A stretch of DNA of 64,000 nucleotides from Caulobacteraceae bacterium (GCA_947475875.1 CANJME010000006.1:62001-126000); one strand, 5' to 3'; positions 9,481 to 20,879 are shown, counted from the stretch's first letter. The notes: generated from the sequence alone by a model not told the origin. Numbers and translations: made by a program.

Positions 9481-11373
9481 GTGCGCTTCGACGACCGCTT
9501 CCTCGACGAGATCAAGAGCCGCCTGCGTCTTTCCGACGTCATCGGGCGGACGGTGAAGCTGCGACGTCAGGGGCGGGAGTTTGCGGGCCTCTCGCCCTTC
9601 ACCAAGGAAAAGAGCCCCTCGTTCTTCGTCAATGACGACAAGGGTTTCTACCACTGTTTTTCCAGCGGCAAACACGGCGATCTGATCTCGTTTCTGATGG
9701 AAACCGAACGCCTCTCATTCCCCGAGGCGGTGGAGCGTCTGGCCAATGAGGCCGGCGTGCCGATGCCGGCGGTCGATCCCAAGGCCATTGAGGAAGACAA
9801 AAAACGCCAGGGCCTGTCCGACTGGCTGGATCTTGCCGCCAAATGGTTTGAAGCGGAACTTCGCCGGCCCTCGGGCCGCGAGGCGCGCGACTATCTGACG
9901 CGACGGGGCCTGCCGGAAGCCGAATGGGCGAGGTTCGGCGTCGGTCTCGCGCCGGAAGGCCGCACCGCGCTGAAGGACTATCTGATCGCCAAGGGGGCCC
10001 GGCCCGCGGAACTCATCGAGGCGGGATTGCTGATCTCGCCGGAAGACGGCGGCGCGCCCTACGACCGGTTCCGCGGCCGGATCATCTTTCCGATCAGCGA
10101 CGGGCGCGGCCGGATTATCTCGTTCGGCGGCCGGGCGCTCGATCCGCAGGCGCGGGCTAAATATCTGAACGGTCCGGACACGCCGCTCTTCGACAAGGGC
10201 CGGGTGCTCTATGGTCTTTCAGAAGCCCGCAAGATCGCCGCCACCGCGCCCGCCGATGCTCATCCGCCGCTGGTGGTGGTCGAAGGCTATATGGACGTCA
10301 TCGCCTGCCAGCGGGCGAACATCCCCGCCGTCGCGCCCATGGGCACGGCGCTGACCGAAGGCCAGCTGGAGCTGCTCTGGCGCTATCATCCTGAGCCGAC
10401 GCTCTGTTTCGACGGCGACGGGGCCGGCCAGCGCGCCGCCGGCCGGGCGATCGAGCGCGCCCTGCCGCTGCTCCGGCCCGGCCGCACCCTGAAGTTCGCC
10501 ATGGTCGAGGGCGGCAAGGACCCGGACGACGTTTTGCGCGACCAGGGCCCGGCGGCGCTGAAGGCGCAGCTGTCGAAAACCGAGCCCTTCGTGGAGCGCC
10601 TGTTCAAGACGGCGCTGGAAGAGACCGGCGCGCTGGATACGCCCGAACAGAAGACCGCCTTCAAGGTCCGCCTGCGCAAGCTCGCCTCGACCATCGCCGA
10701 TACGGAACTCGCGGGCGCCTATCGCGAGGATCTGCTGGCCCGCTACGAAGGGCTCTGGCCCACCGCCCAGCCGGTGTACACGGTGGGCGCCGCGGCCCGC
10801 GAGCTTTCCCGCCGCCGTTGGGACGGCAAGAAGAAGGCCCCGATCACCGGCGCCACGGCGCTCGGCAAGGCCGCCGCCCACGCGCTGCATTCATCGCCCA
10901 GACCGCTGTCGGCCGCCCTGGCGCTGGCCGCCATCGGCCGTCCCGACATGCTAAATGACAGCCTGGAGCGGGTGGCCCTGTCCGGCTTCGGCGACCAGCA
11001 TCTGAACCAGATCGCCGGTGAACTGGTTTCCCTCAGCCTCGAAGGCGAGGTGCTCGATGAGGCGTCCGTCCGCCGCCGCCTCGCCGCGCGGGGGATCGAC
11101 GAGAGTGTGTTCGATCAGCTGGCCCGCGCCGCCGCCCGGGCCCAGGCCGCCTTTATGGCCCCCGACATCTCTCCCGCCGAGGCGCGAGCCCTGTGGACGC
11201 GCGCGTTCGACGCCCTGATGGAGCTGGAATCGCTGGAGCGCGCCGTCGAAGCGGCCAAACAGGACGTCGACCGCGACGGGGACTTCGCCACGCTGAAGCG
11301 GCTGAAGGCCGATCGGGACCTGCTCTCTAGGGCGATCGGGTCAGGGGAGATCTGGTCCGAAACCGCGCACTGA
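9481..11373 (+). CDS. dnaG: DNA primase
   Basis: DnaG makes RNA primers at the replication fork. The 630-residue protein has an N-terminal domain in the CHC2 zinc-finger position, then the RNA polymerase domain with TOPRIM motifs (VVEGYMDVIACQ with the catalytic Glu, and CFDGDGAGQRAA with the metal-binding Asp residues), and a C-terminal DnaB-binding helical region. I chose GTG 9481 (VRFDDRFLDEIKSRL) because it matches the family N-terminus. The frame is open upstream to a TTG at 9325, but that stretch looks non-coding. Three of the four zinc ligands are absent: the E. coli CPFH...HCFGC reads SPFT...HCFSS here. Its position before rpoD is the conserved macromolecular-synthesis order. Confidence 0.95.
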   Translation: MRFDDRFLDEIKSRLRLSDVIGRTVKLRRQGREFAGLSPFTKEKSPSFFVNDDKGFYHCFSSGKHGDLISFLMETERLSFPEAVERLANEAGVPMPAVDPKAIEEDKKRQGLSDWLDLAAKWFEAELRRPSGREARDYLTRRGLPEAEWARFGVGLAPEGRTALKDYLIAKGARPAELIEAGLLISPEDGGAPYDRFRGRIIFPISDGRGRIISFGGRALDPQARAKYLNGPDTPLFDKGRVLYGLSEARKIAATAPADAHPPLVVVEGYMDVIACQRANIPAVAPMGTALTEGQLELLWRYHPEPTLCFDGDGAGQRAAGRAIERALPLLRPGRTLKFAMVEGGKDPDDVLRDQGPAALKAQLSKTEPFVERLFKTALEETGALDTPEQKTAFKVRLRKLASTIADTELAGAYREDLLARYEGLWPTAQPVYTVGAAARELSRRRWDGKKKAPITGATALGKAAAHALHSSPRPLSAALALAAIGRPDMLNDSLERVALSGFGDQHLNQIAGELVSLSLEGEVLDEASVRRRLAARGIDESVFDQLARAAARAQAAFMAPDISPAEARALWTRAFDALMELESLERAVEAAKQDVDRDGDFATLKRLKADRDLLSRAIGSGEIWSETAH

Positions 11374-11472
11374 GCGCCTTTTCGCCCCTCACGCCAAAAA
11401 GACGCCCCAGTCCGGCGGGATGCTGCTAAACTCGGTGTCACCCGCACCTTCCCAAATCCGCGGAGCAGCCTT

Positions 11473-11841
11473 CTGAAGCGAACGCCGATCATCGCGCTTC
11501 TCTCGCCTCTCGCCCTGGCGGCCGCGCCCGCGTGGGCTGAACAGGCGGTCGCCCAGCACGTTGAAGCACAACCCCCGCTCTGGAGCCGCGCAGCCACGGA
11601 GGCAGAGGTCAAGGCCGCCTTCAAGGACATCGATCCAACCACCCTGCCGCCGGGGCCGGTGACGCTGCGGTGCCGGGTCAAGGACGACGGCACGTTTACC
11701 CGCTGCGAGATTGTCTCCCAAACCCCGCTGGGCCGCACGCGGATAACGGTCGCCTCGCTGGAGGGGAAGCCGGTGGCGAGCGACCCGTCGGCAACGTCTT
11801 CCGGCCAGGACGATCGGCCAAAGGATACCCAGGGGCGATAG
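11473..11841 (+). CDS. Small secreted protein with TonB-C-terminal-like segment; apparent CTG start
   Basis: The frame from 11473 encodes a signal peptide (KRTPIIALLSPLALAAAPAWA) and a mature domain with RCRVKDDGTFTRCEIVSQTP. That segment resembles the strand pattern of TonB C-terminal-like domains in Caulobacterales secreted proteins, with a pair of cysteines. Total about 122 residues. No ATG, GTG or TTG exists in frame between the dnaG stop (11371-11373, same frame) and the coding region. The best start is CTG 11473, preceded by GGAG at 11462-11465 with 7-nt spacing. The alternatives are a start codon lost by mutation (pseudogene) or a sequence error. The first standard start is GTG 11659, which would drop the signal peptide. 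The function assignment is weak; the coding nature is fairly clear. Confidence 0.6.
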   Translation: MKRTPIIALLSPLALAAAPAWAEQAVAQHVEAQPPLWSRAATEAEVKAAFKDIDPTTLPPGPVTLRCRVKDDGTFTRCEIVSQTPLGRTRITVASLEGKPVASDPSATSSGQDDRPKDTQGR

Positions 11842-12132
11842 TTTTCCAGTCGGCGTGCCTCATCGAGGCGGCCCCCGCCCCCTTGACTCCAGCCTCCTCC
11901 CCCTCCATCTCCCCCCTGTTAACCCCACGTCGTAGCGAGCGAAAACGACGGGCCGCATCGCAATCAGTCGAGCGCGCCCACCAGGTCTCACTTTTCGCCG
12001 GCGTACGTGGATAGGAAACAAGGTCGAGGCGGCGGGGGTTGATTATCCGCGGCCCGTCTTTTGCATGACAAAACACCCCATTCGCGGAGCGCGTCCCATC
12101 GCCGCACCGCCGACCTGACCGGAGACGACACA

Positions 12133-14157
<2,025 letters not shown>

Positions 14158-14161
14158 AAAC

Positions 14162-14280
14162 CCGTCACCCTCGCGCTCGTCGCGAGGGCCTGATGCGCCC
14201 AACGCTCATTGCCGGTTCTACGCGCTCGAACACCGTGCGCGTTCCACGTTCGGCCCTCGCGACGAGCGCGAGGGTGACGG
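14162..14280. repeat. Palindromic intergenic element with CGTCAYCC ends, copy 2 (perfect 29-bp arms)
   Basis: Arms 14162-14190 and 14252-14280 are perfect inverted copies of 29 bp, separated by 61 bp. Each arm is itself a hairpin (CCTCGCG, loop CTCGT, CGCGAGG). The outer ends read CGTCACCCTC, as in the elements at 769-898 and 29590-29702. The element begins 4 bp after the rpoD stop and ends 47 bp before the next gene. Confidence 0.85.
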
Positions 14281-14326
14281 CGGGGGGAGGTCATGATTAG
14301 GTTGGTCACAAGGGAGGAACCACCGC

Positions 14327-15220
14327 ATGCGACCGCTGCCGCGCTCTGAAACCGCACCTGGACCGCCGCTGACCTGGCAGGTTGGCGACGTGAAGATCAC
14401 CCGCATCGTCGAGATGGAAACCGTCGGCGGCACCCGCTTCCTGCTGGCGGAAGCCACCTATGAGGCCATCCAGCAGATCCCCTGGCTGATCCCGCATTTC
14501 GCCGAGCCCGGCGGCAAGCTGAAGATGAGCATCCACGCCCTGGTGGTCGAGGCCTCGGGCAAGCGAATCATCGTCGACACCTGCATCGGCAACGACAAGC
14601 CGCGCACCATGGAGCCGTGGAGCCGTCTGCAGACACCGTTCCTCGACGATCTGAAAGCCGCCGGCTTTGATCCTCTGACCATCGACACCGTGCTCTGCAC
14701 CCACCTGCACGTCGATCACGTAGGCTGGAACACCATGCTGGTGGACGGACAGTGGGTCCCGACTTTCCCCAACGCCCGCTACCTGATCGGCCGGGCGGAA
14801 TATGAGTACTGGCGGGGCGAAGCGGCTGGCGAGGACCCTGCAACCTCACCCTTCCACGACAGCGTCAAACCCGTGTGGGACGCCGGGCTCGTCGACCTGG
14901 TCGAAACCGACCACCGGGTCTGCGACGAAATCAGCCTCGTGCCGACCCTCGGCCACACGCCCGGCCACGTCTCGATCCGCATTTCATCGAAAGGCGAGGA
15001 AGCGCTGATCACCGGCGACTTCACCCACCACCCCTGCCAGCTCGCCCATCCCGAATGGGCGCCGCCGGTCGACTATGACCAGGAAGCCTCCACCGCCACC
15101 CGCCGGCGCATGTACGGCCAGCTCGCCGGCTCAGACGTGCTGGTCATCGGCACCCACTTCGCCGCCCCTTGCGCCGGACACGTGGTGGCGGATGGGGACG
15201 TCTGGCGTCTGAAGGTTTAG
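14327..15220 (+). CDS. Metallo-beta-lactamase-fold hydrolase
   Basis: A 297-residue cytosolic protein (no signal peptide) with the dinuclear-zinc signature THLHVDHVGWN, HxHxDH at about residues 126-131. Later come a metal-binding His in TLGHTPGHVSI, an Asp in ALITGDFTHH and a final His near IGTHFAAPCAGH. This matches the MBL-fold class of lactonases and phosphotriesterase-like hydrolases (quorum-quenching lactonase relatives); the substrate cannot be assigned. It is a single gene between the rpoD palindrome and the cytochrome oxidase operon. ATG 14327 is preceded by GGGAGGAACC, a good ribosome-binding site. Confidence 0.85.
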   Translation: MRPLPRSETAPGPPLTWQVGDVKITRIVEMETVGGTRFLLAEATYEAIQQIPWLIPHFAEPGGKLKMSIHALVVEASGKRIIVDTCIGNDKPRTMEPWSRLQTPFLDDLKAAGFDPLTIDTVLCTHLHVDHVGWNTMLVDGQWVPTFPNARYLIGRAEYEYWRGEAAGEDPATSPFHDSVKPVWDAGLVDLVETDHRVCDEISLVPTLGHTPGHVSIRISSKGEEALITGDFTHHPCQLAHPEWAPPVDYDQEASTATRRRMYGQLAGSDVLVIGTHFAAPCAGHVVADGDVWRLKV

Positions 15221-15373
15221 GGGGATTTCACCCCCTCTCCTGCGTCATTCCGCCCCGAAAAAATCCTCCGTGCCCGACCCTGCTTGGCAAGTTTGGGGAT
15301 AGCGCGTATGCACCCGCCGATGTTAAGCCCCGGACAAGCGAATCCGGGCCAAGATTCTATGAGGGCGTCGATT

Positions 15374-16423
15374 ATGGGGATGCGAAGGCTGGCGGGCGGA
15401 ATTGCCCAATGGGCCTCGACGGGAGCCTTGGGGGCGGCCGTCGCCCTGAGTGCCGCAGGTGGCGCGTTGGCCGAGGATCTACTGGGGCAGCCGACCCCGG
15501 ACGCGATTCACCTGCAGCGCAGCGGCTCGGTGATGCGCGACAAGGTCGAGCATTTTCACAACTGGCTGCTCATGCCGATCATCACCGGCATTTGCGTGTT
15601 TGTGCTGGCCCTTCTGCTGATCTGCATTGTCCGCTTCAACCGCAAGGCCAATCCAACCCCGGCCAAGTGGAGCCACAACACCCTTATCGAGGTGATCTGG
15701 ACCATCGTTCCGGTTGGTATCCTGATGGTCATCGCCATCTTCTCGTTCGGCCTGCTGGCAGATTTCCACCACATGCCCAAGCCGGACATCACCGTGAAGG
15801 CGACCGGCCACCAGTGGCGCTGGTCCTACGAGTATCCCGACCAGGAAATTGCTGAATACGACTCCAACCTGCTGCCGGAAGCCGAGGCCAGGAAGGCGGG
15901 AAAACCCTTCAAGCTGGCGGCGACCGAACCGCTGGTCGTTCCGGTGAACGCCACAGTGCGGGTGCTGACCACTGGCGAAGACGTCATCCACGCCTTTGCC
16001 GTGCCGGCCTTCGGCATCATCATCGACGCCATTCCGGGCCGCATGAACGAAACCTGGTTCAAGCCGCGCGAGATCGGCACCTACTACGGCTCGTGCCGCG
16101 AACTGTGCGGCATCGACCACGCCTTCATGCCGATTGAGATTCACGTGGTCAGCCAGGCCGACTTTGACGCCTGGACCCTGACCAAGGGCGGCAAGACCGC
16201 CGCCATGCGCGCCGAGGCCGCAGCCGCTGAGGCCGCCGCCAAGGCCGTCGCTGACGCGGCAGCCAAGGAAAAGGCGGACGCTGACAAGGTCGCCGCCTCC
16301 GCCGCCGCTGCTCCGGCCGAAGGGGCCGCGCCCAAGGCGGGCGCTGCTACGGTGGCCGCGGCCACACCCGCACCTGCACCCAAGGGGGCCACCGCCGCGC
16401 CGGCGCCGGCCGCCAAGAAGTAG
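15374..16423 (+). CDS. coxB: Cytochrome c oxidase subunit II
   Basis: Subunit II of the aa3-type oxidase, which accepts electrons from cytochrome c at the CuA centre. From ATG 15374 (GAGGG at 15361-15365, 8-nt spacing) there are 349 residues. They comprise a signal peptide, two transmembrane helices (about 62-86 and 106-128), the aromatic [11 protein letters not shown] strand, and all CuA ligands: His206 in DVIHAF, and the [16 protein letters not shown] loop with Cys241, Glu243, Cys245, His249 and Met252. An Ala/Lys/Pro-rich tail of about 73 residues (from 277) follows the CuA domain and is not part of the core fold. ATG 15359 and other upstream starts are possible. It is the first gene of the oxidase operon, 14 bp before coxA. 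Confidence 0.95.
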   Translation: MGMRRLAGGIAQWASTGALGAAVALSAAGGALAEDLLGQPTPDAIHLQRSGSVMRDKVEHFHNWLLMPIITGICVFVLALLLICIVRFNRKANPTPAKWSHNTLIEVIWTIVPVGILMVIAIFSFGLLADFHHMPKPDITVKATGHQWRWSYEYPDQEIAEYDSNLLPEAEARKAGKPFKLAATEPLVVPVNATVRVLTTGEDVIHAFAVPAFGIIIDAIPGRMNETWFKPREIGTYYGSCRELCGIDHAFMPIEIHVVSQADFDAWTLTKGGKTAAMRAEAAAAEAAAKAVADAAAKEKADADKVAASAAAAPAEGAAPKAGAATVAAATPAPAPKGATAAPAPAAKK

Positions 16424-16437
16424 ACGAGAGTAAGACC

Positions 16438-18111
16438 ATGGCCACCGCCGCTAACGCACACGCTGATCACCACGACGATCACGATCACAAGCCGGGGTTC
16501 TTCGTCCGCTGGTTCTTCTCGACGAACCACAAGGACATCGGCACGCTCTACATCCTGTTCGCCATCATGGCGGGCCTCGTCGGCGGCGCCCTTTCGGGCC
16601 TGATCCGCTGGGAGCTCTATGAGCCCGGGATCCAGGTCTTCACGCCCGACTCGTGGATCGCTCACACCTTCCTCGGGCAAATCGTCGAGTTCTCCAAGCA
16701 CGGGTACAATGTGGTGGTCACGGGCCACGCTCTGATCATGATCTTCTTCATGGTCATGCCCGCCATGATCGGCGGGTTCGGCAACTGGTTTGTGCCGCTG
16801 ATGATCGGCGCGCCGGACATGGCCTTCCCGCGGATGAACAATATTTCGTTCTGGCTGCTGGTCGCGGCCTGGATCCTGCTGATCGCCTCGCTGTTCACCG
16901 ATGGCGGGCCCGGCAGGGGTTTCGGCGGTGGCTGGACGCTTTATCCGCCGCTCTCGACCACGGGCCACACCGGCCCGGCCATGAACCTTGCCATCTTCTC
17001 GGTCCACCTTGCGGGCGCAAGCTCGATCCTGGGCGCCATCAACTTCATCACCACCATCTTCAACATGCGCGCGCCCGGCATGACCATGCACCGCATGCCG
17101 CTGTTCGTGTGGTCGATCCTGATCACCGTGTGGCTGCTGCTGCTCTCGCTGCCGGTGCTGGCCGCGGCGATCACCATGTTGCTCACCGACCGCAACTTCC
17201 ACACCCACTTCTTCGATCCCGCCGGCGGCGGCGATCCGGTGATGTTCCAGCACCTGTTCTGGTTCTTCGGTCACCCGGAAGTGTACATCCTGATCCTGCC
17301 GGGCTTCGGCATGATCAGCCACATCGTCTCGACCTTTAGCAGGAAGCCCGTGTTCGGCTATCTCGCCATGGCCTACGCCATGGTCGCCATCGGCTTCGTC
17401 GGCTTTGTCGTGTGGGCCCACCACATGTACGCGGTGGGCATGCCGCTCAATCTGCAGGGCTACTTCGTGGCGGCCACCATGGTCATCGCGGTGCCCACAG
17501 GGGTGAAGGTCTTTTCCTGGATCGCCACCATGTGGGGCGGCTCCATCGACTTCAAGACACCCATGCTTTGGGCCGTCGGCTTCATCTTTTTGTTCACGGT
17601 TGGCGGCGTCACCGGCGTGGTTCTGGCCAATGCGCCCTTCGACTATTCGGTGCACGATACCTACTACGTCGTCGCCCACTTCCATTATGTGCTGAGCCTC
17701 GGCGCAGTGTTCTCCATCTTCGCGGGCTTCTACTACTGGTTCGAAAAGATGTGGGGCGTGAAGTACAACGAGTTCCTCGGCGCGGCCCACTTCTGGGTCA
17801 TGTTCATCGGCGTGAACCTGGTGTTCTTCCCGCAGCACTTCCTGGGGCTGCAGGGCATGGCCCGGCGCTATGTCGACTACGAGGACGCCTTCGCGCTGTG
17901 GAACAAGGTCTCGTCGTTCGGCTACGCCATCACGCTCGCGGGCGTGGGCATCTTCCTGCTGGTGCTGATTGAGGCCGCCGTGCGCCGCCGCAAGGCCGAG
18001 GCCAATCCGTGGGGCGAAGGCGCCACCACTCTGGAATGGACCCTGCCTTCGCCGCCGCCGTTCCACCAGTTCAACGACCTGCCGGTCATCAAGGCCGACG
18101 ACCACCACTAG
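16438..18111 (+). CDS. coxA: Cytochrome c oxidase subunit I
   Basis: The 557-residue catalytic subunit of the aa3-type haem-copper oxidase, with twelve transmembrane helices. Haem a and a3/CuB ligands are visible: the helix II His in [31 protein letters not shown] with the His-Tyr crosslink pair, the two histidines in [10 protein letters not shown], and [15 protein letters not shown] with both haem ligands of helix X. The K-channel and proton-exit residues follow the A-type pattern (HPEVY, so A1-type). The N-terminus is His-rich ([10 protein letters not shown]), which may be only local composition. ATG 16438 directly follows coxB, with GAGAGTAAG upstream. Confidence 0.97.
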   Translation: MATAANAHADHHDDHDHKPGFFVRWFFSTNHKDIGTLYILFAIMAGLVGGALSGLIRWELYEPGIQVFTPDSWIAHTFLGQIVEFSKHGYNVVVTGHALIMIFFMVMPAMIGGFGNWFVPLMIGAPDMAFPRMNNISFWLLVAAWILLIASLFTDGGPGRGFGGGWTLYPPLSTTGHTGPAMNLAIFSVHLAGASSILGAINFITTIFNMRAPGMTMHRMPLFVWSILITVWLLLLSLPVLAAAITMLLTDRNFHTHFFDPAGGGDPVMFQHLFWFFGHPEVYILILPGFGMISHIVSTFSRKPVFGYLAMAYAMVAIGFVGFVVWAHHMYAVGMPLNLQGYFVAATMVIAVPTGVKVFSWIATMWGGSIDFKTPMLWAVGFIFLFTVGGVTGVVLANAPFDYSVHDTYYVVAHFHYVLSLGAVFSIFAGFYYWFEKMWGVKYNEFLGAAHFWVMFIGVNLVFFPQHFLGLQGMARRYVDYEDAFALWNKVSSFGYAITLAGVGIFLLVLIEAAVRRRKAEANPWGEGATTLEWTLPSPPPFHQFNDLPVIKADDHH

Positions 18112-18136
18112 GACTCGTCAAAGGGTTGAAATCAGG

Positions 18137-18168
18137 AATGCTCCTCCGCAAGGGGGAGCATTTTTGTT
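18137..18168 (+). terminator. Hairpin plus T-run between coxA and ctaB
   Basis: AATGCTCC (18137-18144) and GGAGCATT (18155-18162) form an 8-bp stem followed by TTTTTG. It lies 26 bp after coxA and about 70 bp before ctaB, so it may partly terminate the coxBA message and lower expression of the downstream assembly genes. Confidence 0.7.
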
Positions 18169-18231
18169 TGGGGCCGCCCCGCGCCCATTTGCCCCTTCGA
18201 CTCGGGCCCCCTTTCCGCTAGACACCCCGCC

Positions 18232-19191
18232 ATGATCGAGGCCTCCGCCCCCGTGCGACCCGCCGCCCGCTGGCAGGACTATGTTCAGCTCCTGAAGCCG
18301 CGGGTCATGTCGCTGGTGGTGTTCACCGGCCTGACGGGTCTCGTCTGCGCCGGAAAGCCGATCAGCCCGCTGCTGGGCGTCGTGGCCGTCTTCTGTATCG
18401 CTGTCGGCGCCGGCGCCTCGGCCGCCTTCAACATGTGGTTCGACGCCGACATCGACGCCAAGATGAAGCGCACCCGGGCGCGGCCCATTCCGGCCGGCCG
18501 GGTGCAGGGCGCCGACGCCCTGGGCCTTGGCATCACCCTCACCCTGCTGTCGTGCCTGACCATGTACCTGGCGGTCGGATGGCTGGCGGCGTCCTTGCTC
18601 GCCTTCACCATCTTCTTCTACGCCGTGGTCTATACGATGTGGCTGAAGCGCTCGACGCCGCAGAACATCGTCATCGGGGGGCTGGCCGGCGCACTGCCGC
18701 CGGTGATCGGATGGGCGGCGGCCAGCCACACCGCGCCGCTGAATGCCTGGCTGCTCTGCCTGATCATCTTCATGTGGACCCCGCCGCACTTCTGGGCCCT
18801 GTCGCTCTACACCAGCGCGGACTACGGCAAGGCGGGCGTGCCCATGGGCCCGGTGGTCTGGGGGGCGGGCAAGACCCGCGCCCACATTCTCGTCTACAGC
18901 CTGCTGCTCATTCCCGTCTGTCAGCTGCCGCTGTTCACTGGCCTTGGCGGCATGATCTATGCGGCGGTCTCGGCCCCGGGCGGCCTGGTCTTCCTGCTGC
19001 TCGCCTGGCGGCTCTGGCGCTCGAAGGCGGGCGACGGCGGGGCTGTCGGCGAGGACGGCCTTTATGAGGTCAAGGCCGGCTCCAAGGACGCGCGCAATCT
19101 CTTCGCTTATTCGATTCTCTATCTGACCGGCCTCTTTGCCGCCCTTCTTGCCGAGCATCTGATCGGCCTTGCCCCGGGGATCCCCTTTTGA
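18232..19191 (+). CDS. ctaB: Protoheme IX farnesyltransferase (heme O synthase)
   Basis: CtaB attaches the farnesyl group to haem b to give haem O, the precursor of haem a for the adjacent oxidase. The 319-residue protein is a UbiA-family integral membrane prenyltransferase with about nine helices. The first Asp-rich motif is NMWFDADIDAKMKRT, followed by the family box RARPIPAGRV; the second loop is present near FMWTPPHFWALSLYT. ATG 18232 is the clear start (family N-terminus DYVQLLKPRVMSLVVFTG). The stop overlaps the TTG start of the next small gene. Confidence 0.95.
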   Translation: MIEASAPVRPAARWQDYVQLLKPRVMSLVVFTGLTGLVCAGKPISPLLGVVAVFCIAVGAGASAAFNMWFDADIDAKMKRTRARPIPAGRVQGADALGLGITLTLLSCLTMYLAVGWLAASLLAFTIFFYAVVYTMWLKRSTPQNIVIGGLAGALPPVIGWAAASHTAPLNAWLLCLIIFMWTPPHFWALSLYTSADYGKAGVPMGPVVWGAGKTRAHILVYSLLLIPVCQLPLFTGLGGMIYAAVSAPGGLVFLLLAWRLWRSKAGDGGAVGEDGLYEVKAGSKDARNLFAYSILYLTGLFAALLAEHLIGLAPGIPF

Positions 19192-19331
19192 AACCGCCGC
19201 TCGACGAAGAAACCCGCGCCCGCAACCGCCGAAGCCTGGTGATCGCCCTGGGCCTCGCAGCCTTCGTGGTGCTGGTGTTTGTGATCACCCTGACCCGACT
19301 GGGCGGCGAAGTTGCCAACCGACCGCTCTAA
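19188..19331 (+). CDS. CoxF-like 47-residue single-span membrane protein
   Basis: A short gene between ctaB and ctaG. TTG 19188 overlaps the ctaB stop, and the frame runs to TAA 19329-19331. The product has a charged N-terminus (KPPLDEETRARNRRS) and one transmembrane helix (LVIALGLAAFVVLVFVITL), ending GGEVANRPL. Size, topology and position match the small CoxF-type protein found between ctaB and ctaG in alphaproteobacterial oxidase operons, presumably an assembly factor; there is no catalytic motif. Its end overlaps the ctaG start by about 20 bp, so translation is probably coupled. Confidence 0.75.
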   Translation: MKPPLDEETRARNRRSLVIALGLAAFVVLVFVITLTRLGGEVANRPL

Positions 19332-19929
19332 ACCGCGCATCAGCAACGGCAGGCTCGCTACGCTGTGCCTGGGGGTGTTCGTCGCCATGATCGGGGCGGG
19401 ATTCGCCGCCGTGCCGCTTTATCGCGCCTTCTGTCAGGCGACAGGGTTCGACGGCACCATCAGCCGCACGGCAGCGGCCGGAGCGCCCAACCGCATTCTC
19501 AACAAGACCGTCACGGTCCGCTTTGACACCAACACCCGCGACGTACCCTGGGTTTTCACGCCGGAGGACGTCAGCCAGACGGTGCGCATTGGCGAGACGC
19601 GCCTCACCCATTTCAAGGTGACCAACACCAGCAATCAGGCGGTCAGCGGCCAGGCGAACTTTAACATCCTGCCCGAGACGGCCGGGGCCTATTTCAAAAA
19701 GCTGCAGTGTTTCTGTTTTCAGGAGCAGACTCTCGCCGCCGGCGAAACCCGCGAATTCGCCGTAGTCTATTTCGTCGATCCAAAGTTCGATTCCGACCCG
19801 GAGACGCGCGGCATGCCAGAATTGACGCTCTCCTACACCTTCTATCCGTCCGCGGGCGGCGAGATACAGCTTCCGACTGTCGCTGCGGCGTCCAGACCCC
19901 TTGGCGAAGGGGCAAAAGCAGGGTTATAG
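19312..19929 (+). CDS. ctaG: Cytochrome c oxidase copper-delivery protein Cox11/CtaG
   Basis: CtaG inserts copper into the CuB site of subunit I. The 205-residue protein has a short cytosolic N-terminus, one transmembrane helix (LATLCLGVFVAMIGAGFAA) and a periplasmic Cox11 immunoglobulin-like domain. That domain carries the copper-binding pair in QCFCFQEQ and the conserved VYFVDPKFDSDP and LSYTFYPS segments. The predicted start is TTG 19312, overlapping the upstream small gene; a later start would shorten only the cytosolic end. It is part of the oxidase assembly operon. Confidence 0.94.
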   Translation: MPTDRSKPRISNGRLATLCLGVFVAMIGAGFAAVPLYRAFCQATGFDGTISRTAAAGAPNRILNKTVTVRFDTNTRDVPWVFTPEDVSQTVRIGETRLTHFKVTNTSNQAVSGQANFNILPETAGAYFKKLQCFCFQEQTLAAGETREFAVVYFVDPKFDSDPETRGMPELTLSYTFYPSAGGEIQLPTVAAASRPLGEGAKAGL

Positions 19930-19993
19930 GCTCTCACAAACGAGTCTTGAGACGCGGCCGGGAAACCAGCCGCCCTTTGGGGGTTACCGACGT

Positions 19994-20872
19994 ATGGCCG
20001 CTGGCGTTCATCACGATTATCACCTGGTCAATCCGAGCCCCTGGCCGCTGATTGGCTCGCTCGCCGCCGTGGTGCTGACCGTCGGCATGGTCATCGGCAT
20101 GAGCGGCCTCTGGGGCTTTGAGAAGGGCAACTATGCGGTCGCCATCGCCGGCGGCGTCGGCGTGCTCGTGACCATGGCCGGCTGGTGGTTCCAGGTCGTC
20201 AAGGAAGCCAATCAGGGCGATCACACGCCGGTGGTTTCCATCGGCCTGCGCTACGGCATGATCCTGTTCATCGTCTCCGAAGTGATGTTCTTCGTCGGCT
20301 GGTTCTGGATGTTCTTCGAGATGGCGCTGTTCCACGGCCATCGCACCCTGACGCCTGAAAGCGTCGAGGGCGTCGCCGCCGCCTGGCAGAACTGGCCGCC
20401 GCAGGGCGTCGAGGCCGTGCCGGCGTTCGAGCTGCCGCTGGTCAACACCCTCACCTTGCTGCTCTCCGGCACCACCGTGACCTGGGCCCACCACGCCCTG
20501 CAGGTCGGCGATCGCAAGTCGGCCAAGTTCGGCCTCGTGCTGACCATCATCCTCGGGGTCCTGTTCACCTCGATCCAGGCCTACGAGTACAACCACATCC
20601 TCGAACACAAGCTGTTCTTCAGCGAAGAGTCGGCGGGCGCCGGCCTCTATGGCTCGGCCTTCTTCATGGCCACCGGCTTCCACGGCTTCCACGTGCTGAT
20701 CGGAACCATCTTCCTGATCATCTGCCTCGCCCGCCTCCTGGCTGGCGGCTTCACGCCCAAGCAGCACTTCGGCTTCGAAGCGGCGGCCTGGTACTGGCAC
20801 TTCGTCGACGTGGTTTGGCTGTTCCTGTTCGCCTTCATCTACGTGATCTTCGGGGCCGGCTGGGGCAAGTGA
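19994..20872 (+). CDS. coxC: Cytochrome c oxidase subunit III
   Basis: A 292-residue seven-helix subunit III of the aa3 oxidase. It starts at ATG 19994 with the family N-terminus HHDYHLVNPSPWPLIGS. The conserved block RYGMILFIVSEVMFFVGWFW contains the membrane glutamate near the proton entry, and the last helices carry FHGFHVLIGTIFL and WYWHFVDVVWLFLF. The open frame extends 31 codons upstream, but that part is not family-like. It follows ctaG after 64 bp and precedes a DUF983 gene after 7 bp. Confidence 0.96.
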   Translation: MAAGVHHDYHLVNPSPWPLIGSLAAVVLTVGMVIGMSGLWGFEKGNYAVAIAGGVGVLVTMAGWWFQVVKEANQGDHTPVVSIGLRYGMILFIVSEVMFFVGWFWMFFEMALFHGHRTLTPESVEGVAAAWQNWPPQGVEAVPAFELPLVNTLTLLLSGTTVTWAHHALQVGDRKSAKFGLVLTIILGVLFTSIQAYEYNHILEHKLFFSEESAGAGLYGSAFFMATGFHGFHVLIGTIFLIICLARLLAGGFTPKQHFGFEAAAWYWHFVDVVWLFLFAFIYVIFGAGWGK

Positions 20873-20879
20873 CCGGGCC

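Noticed and set aside
16141-18108. A 655-codon minus-strand open frame
   Set aside because: Antisense to coxA; the His/Asp/Glu-rich product reflects complementary codon bias, not a protein family.
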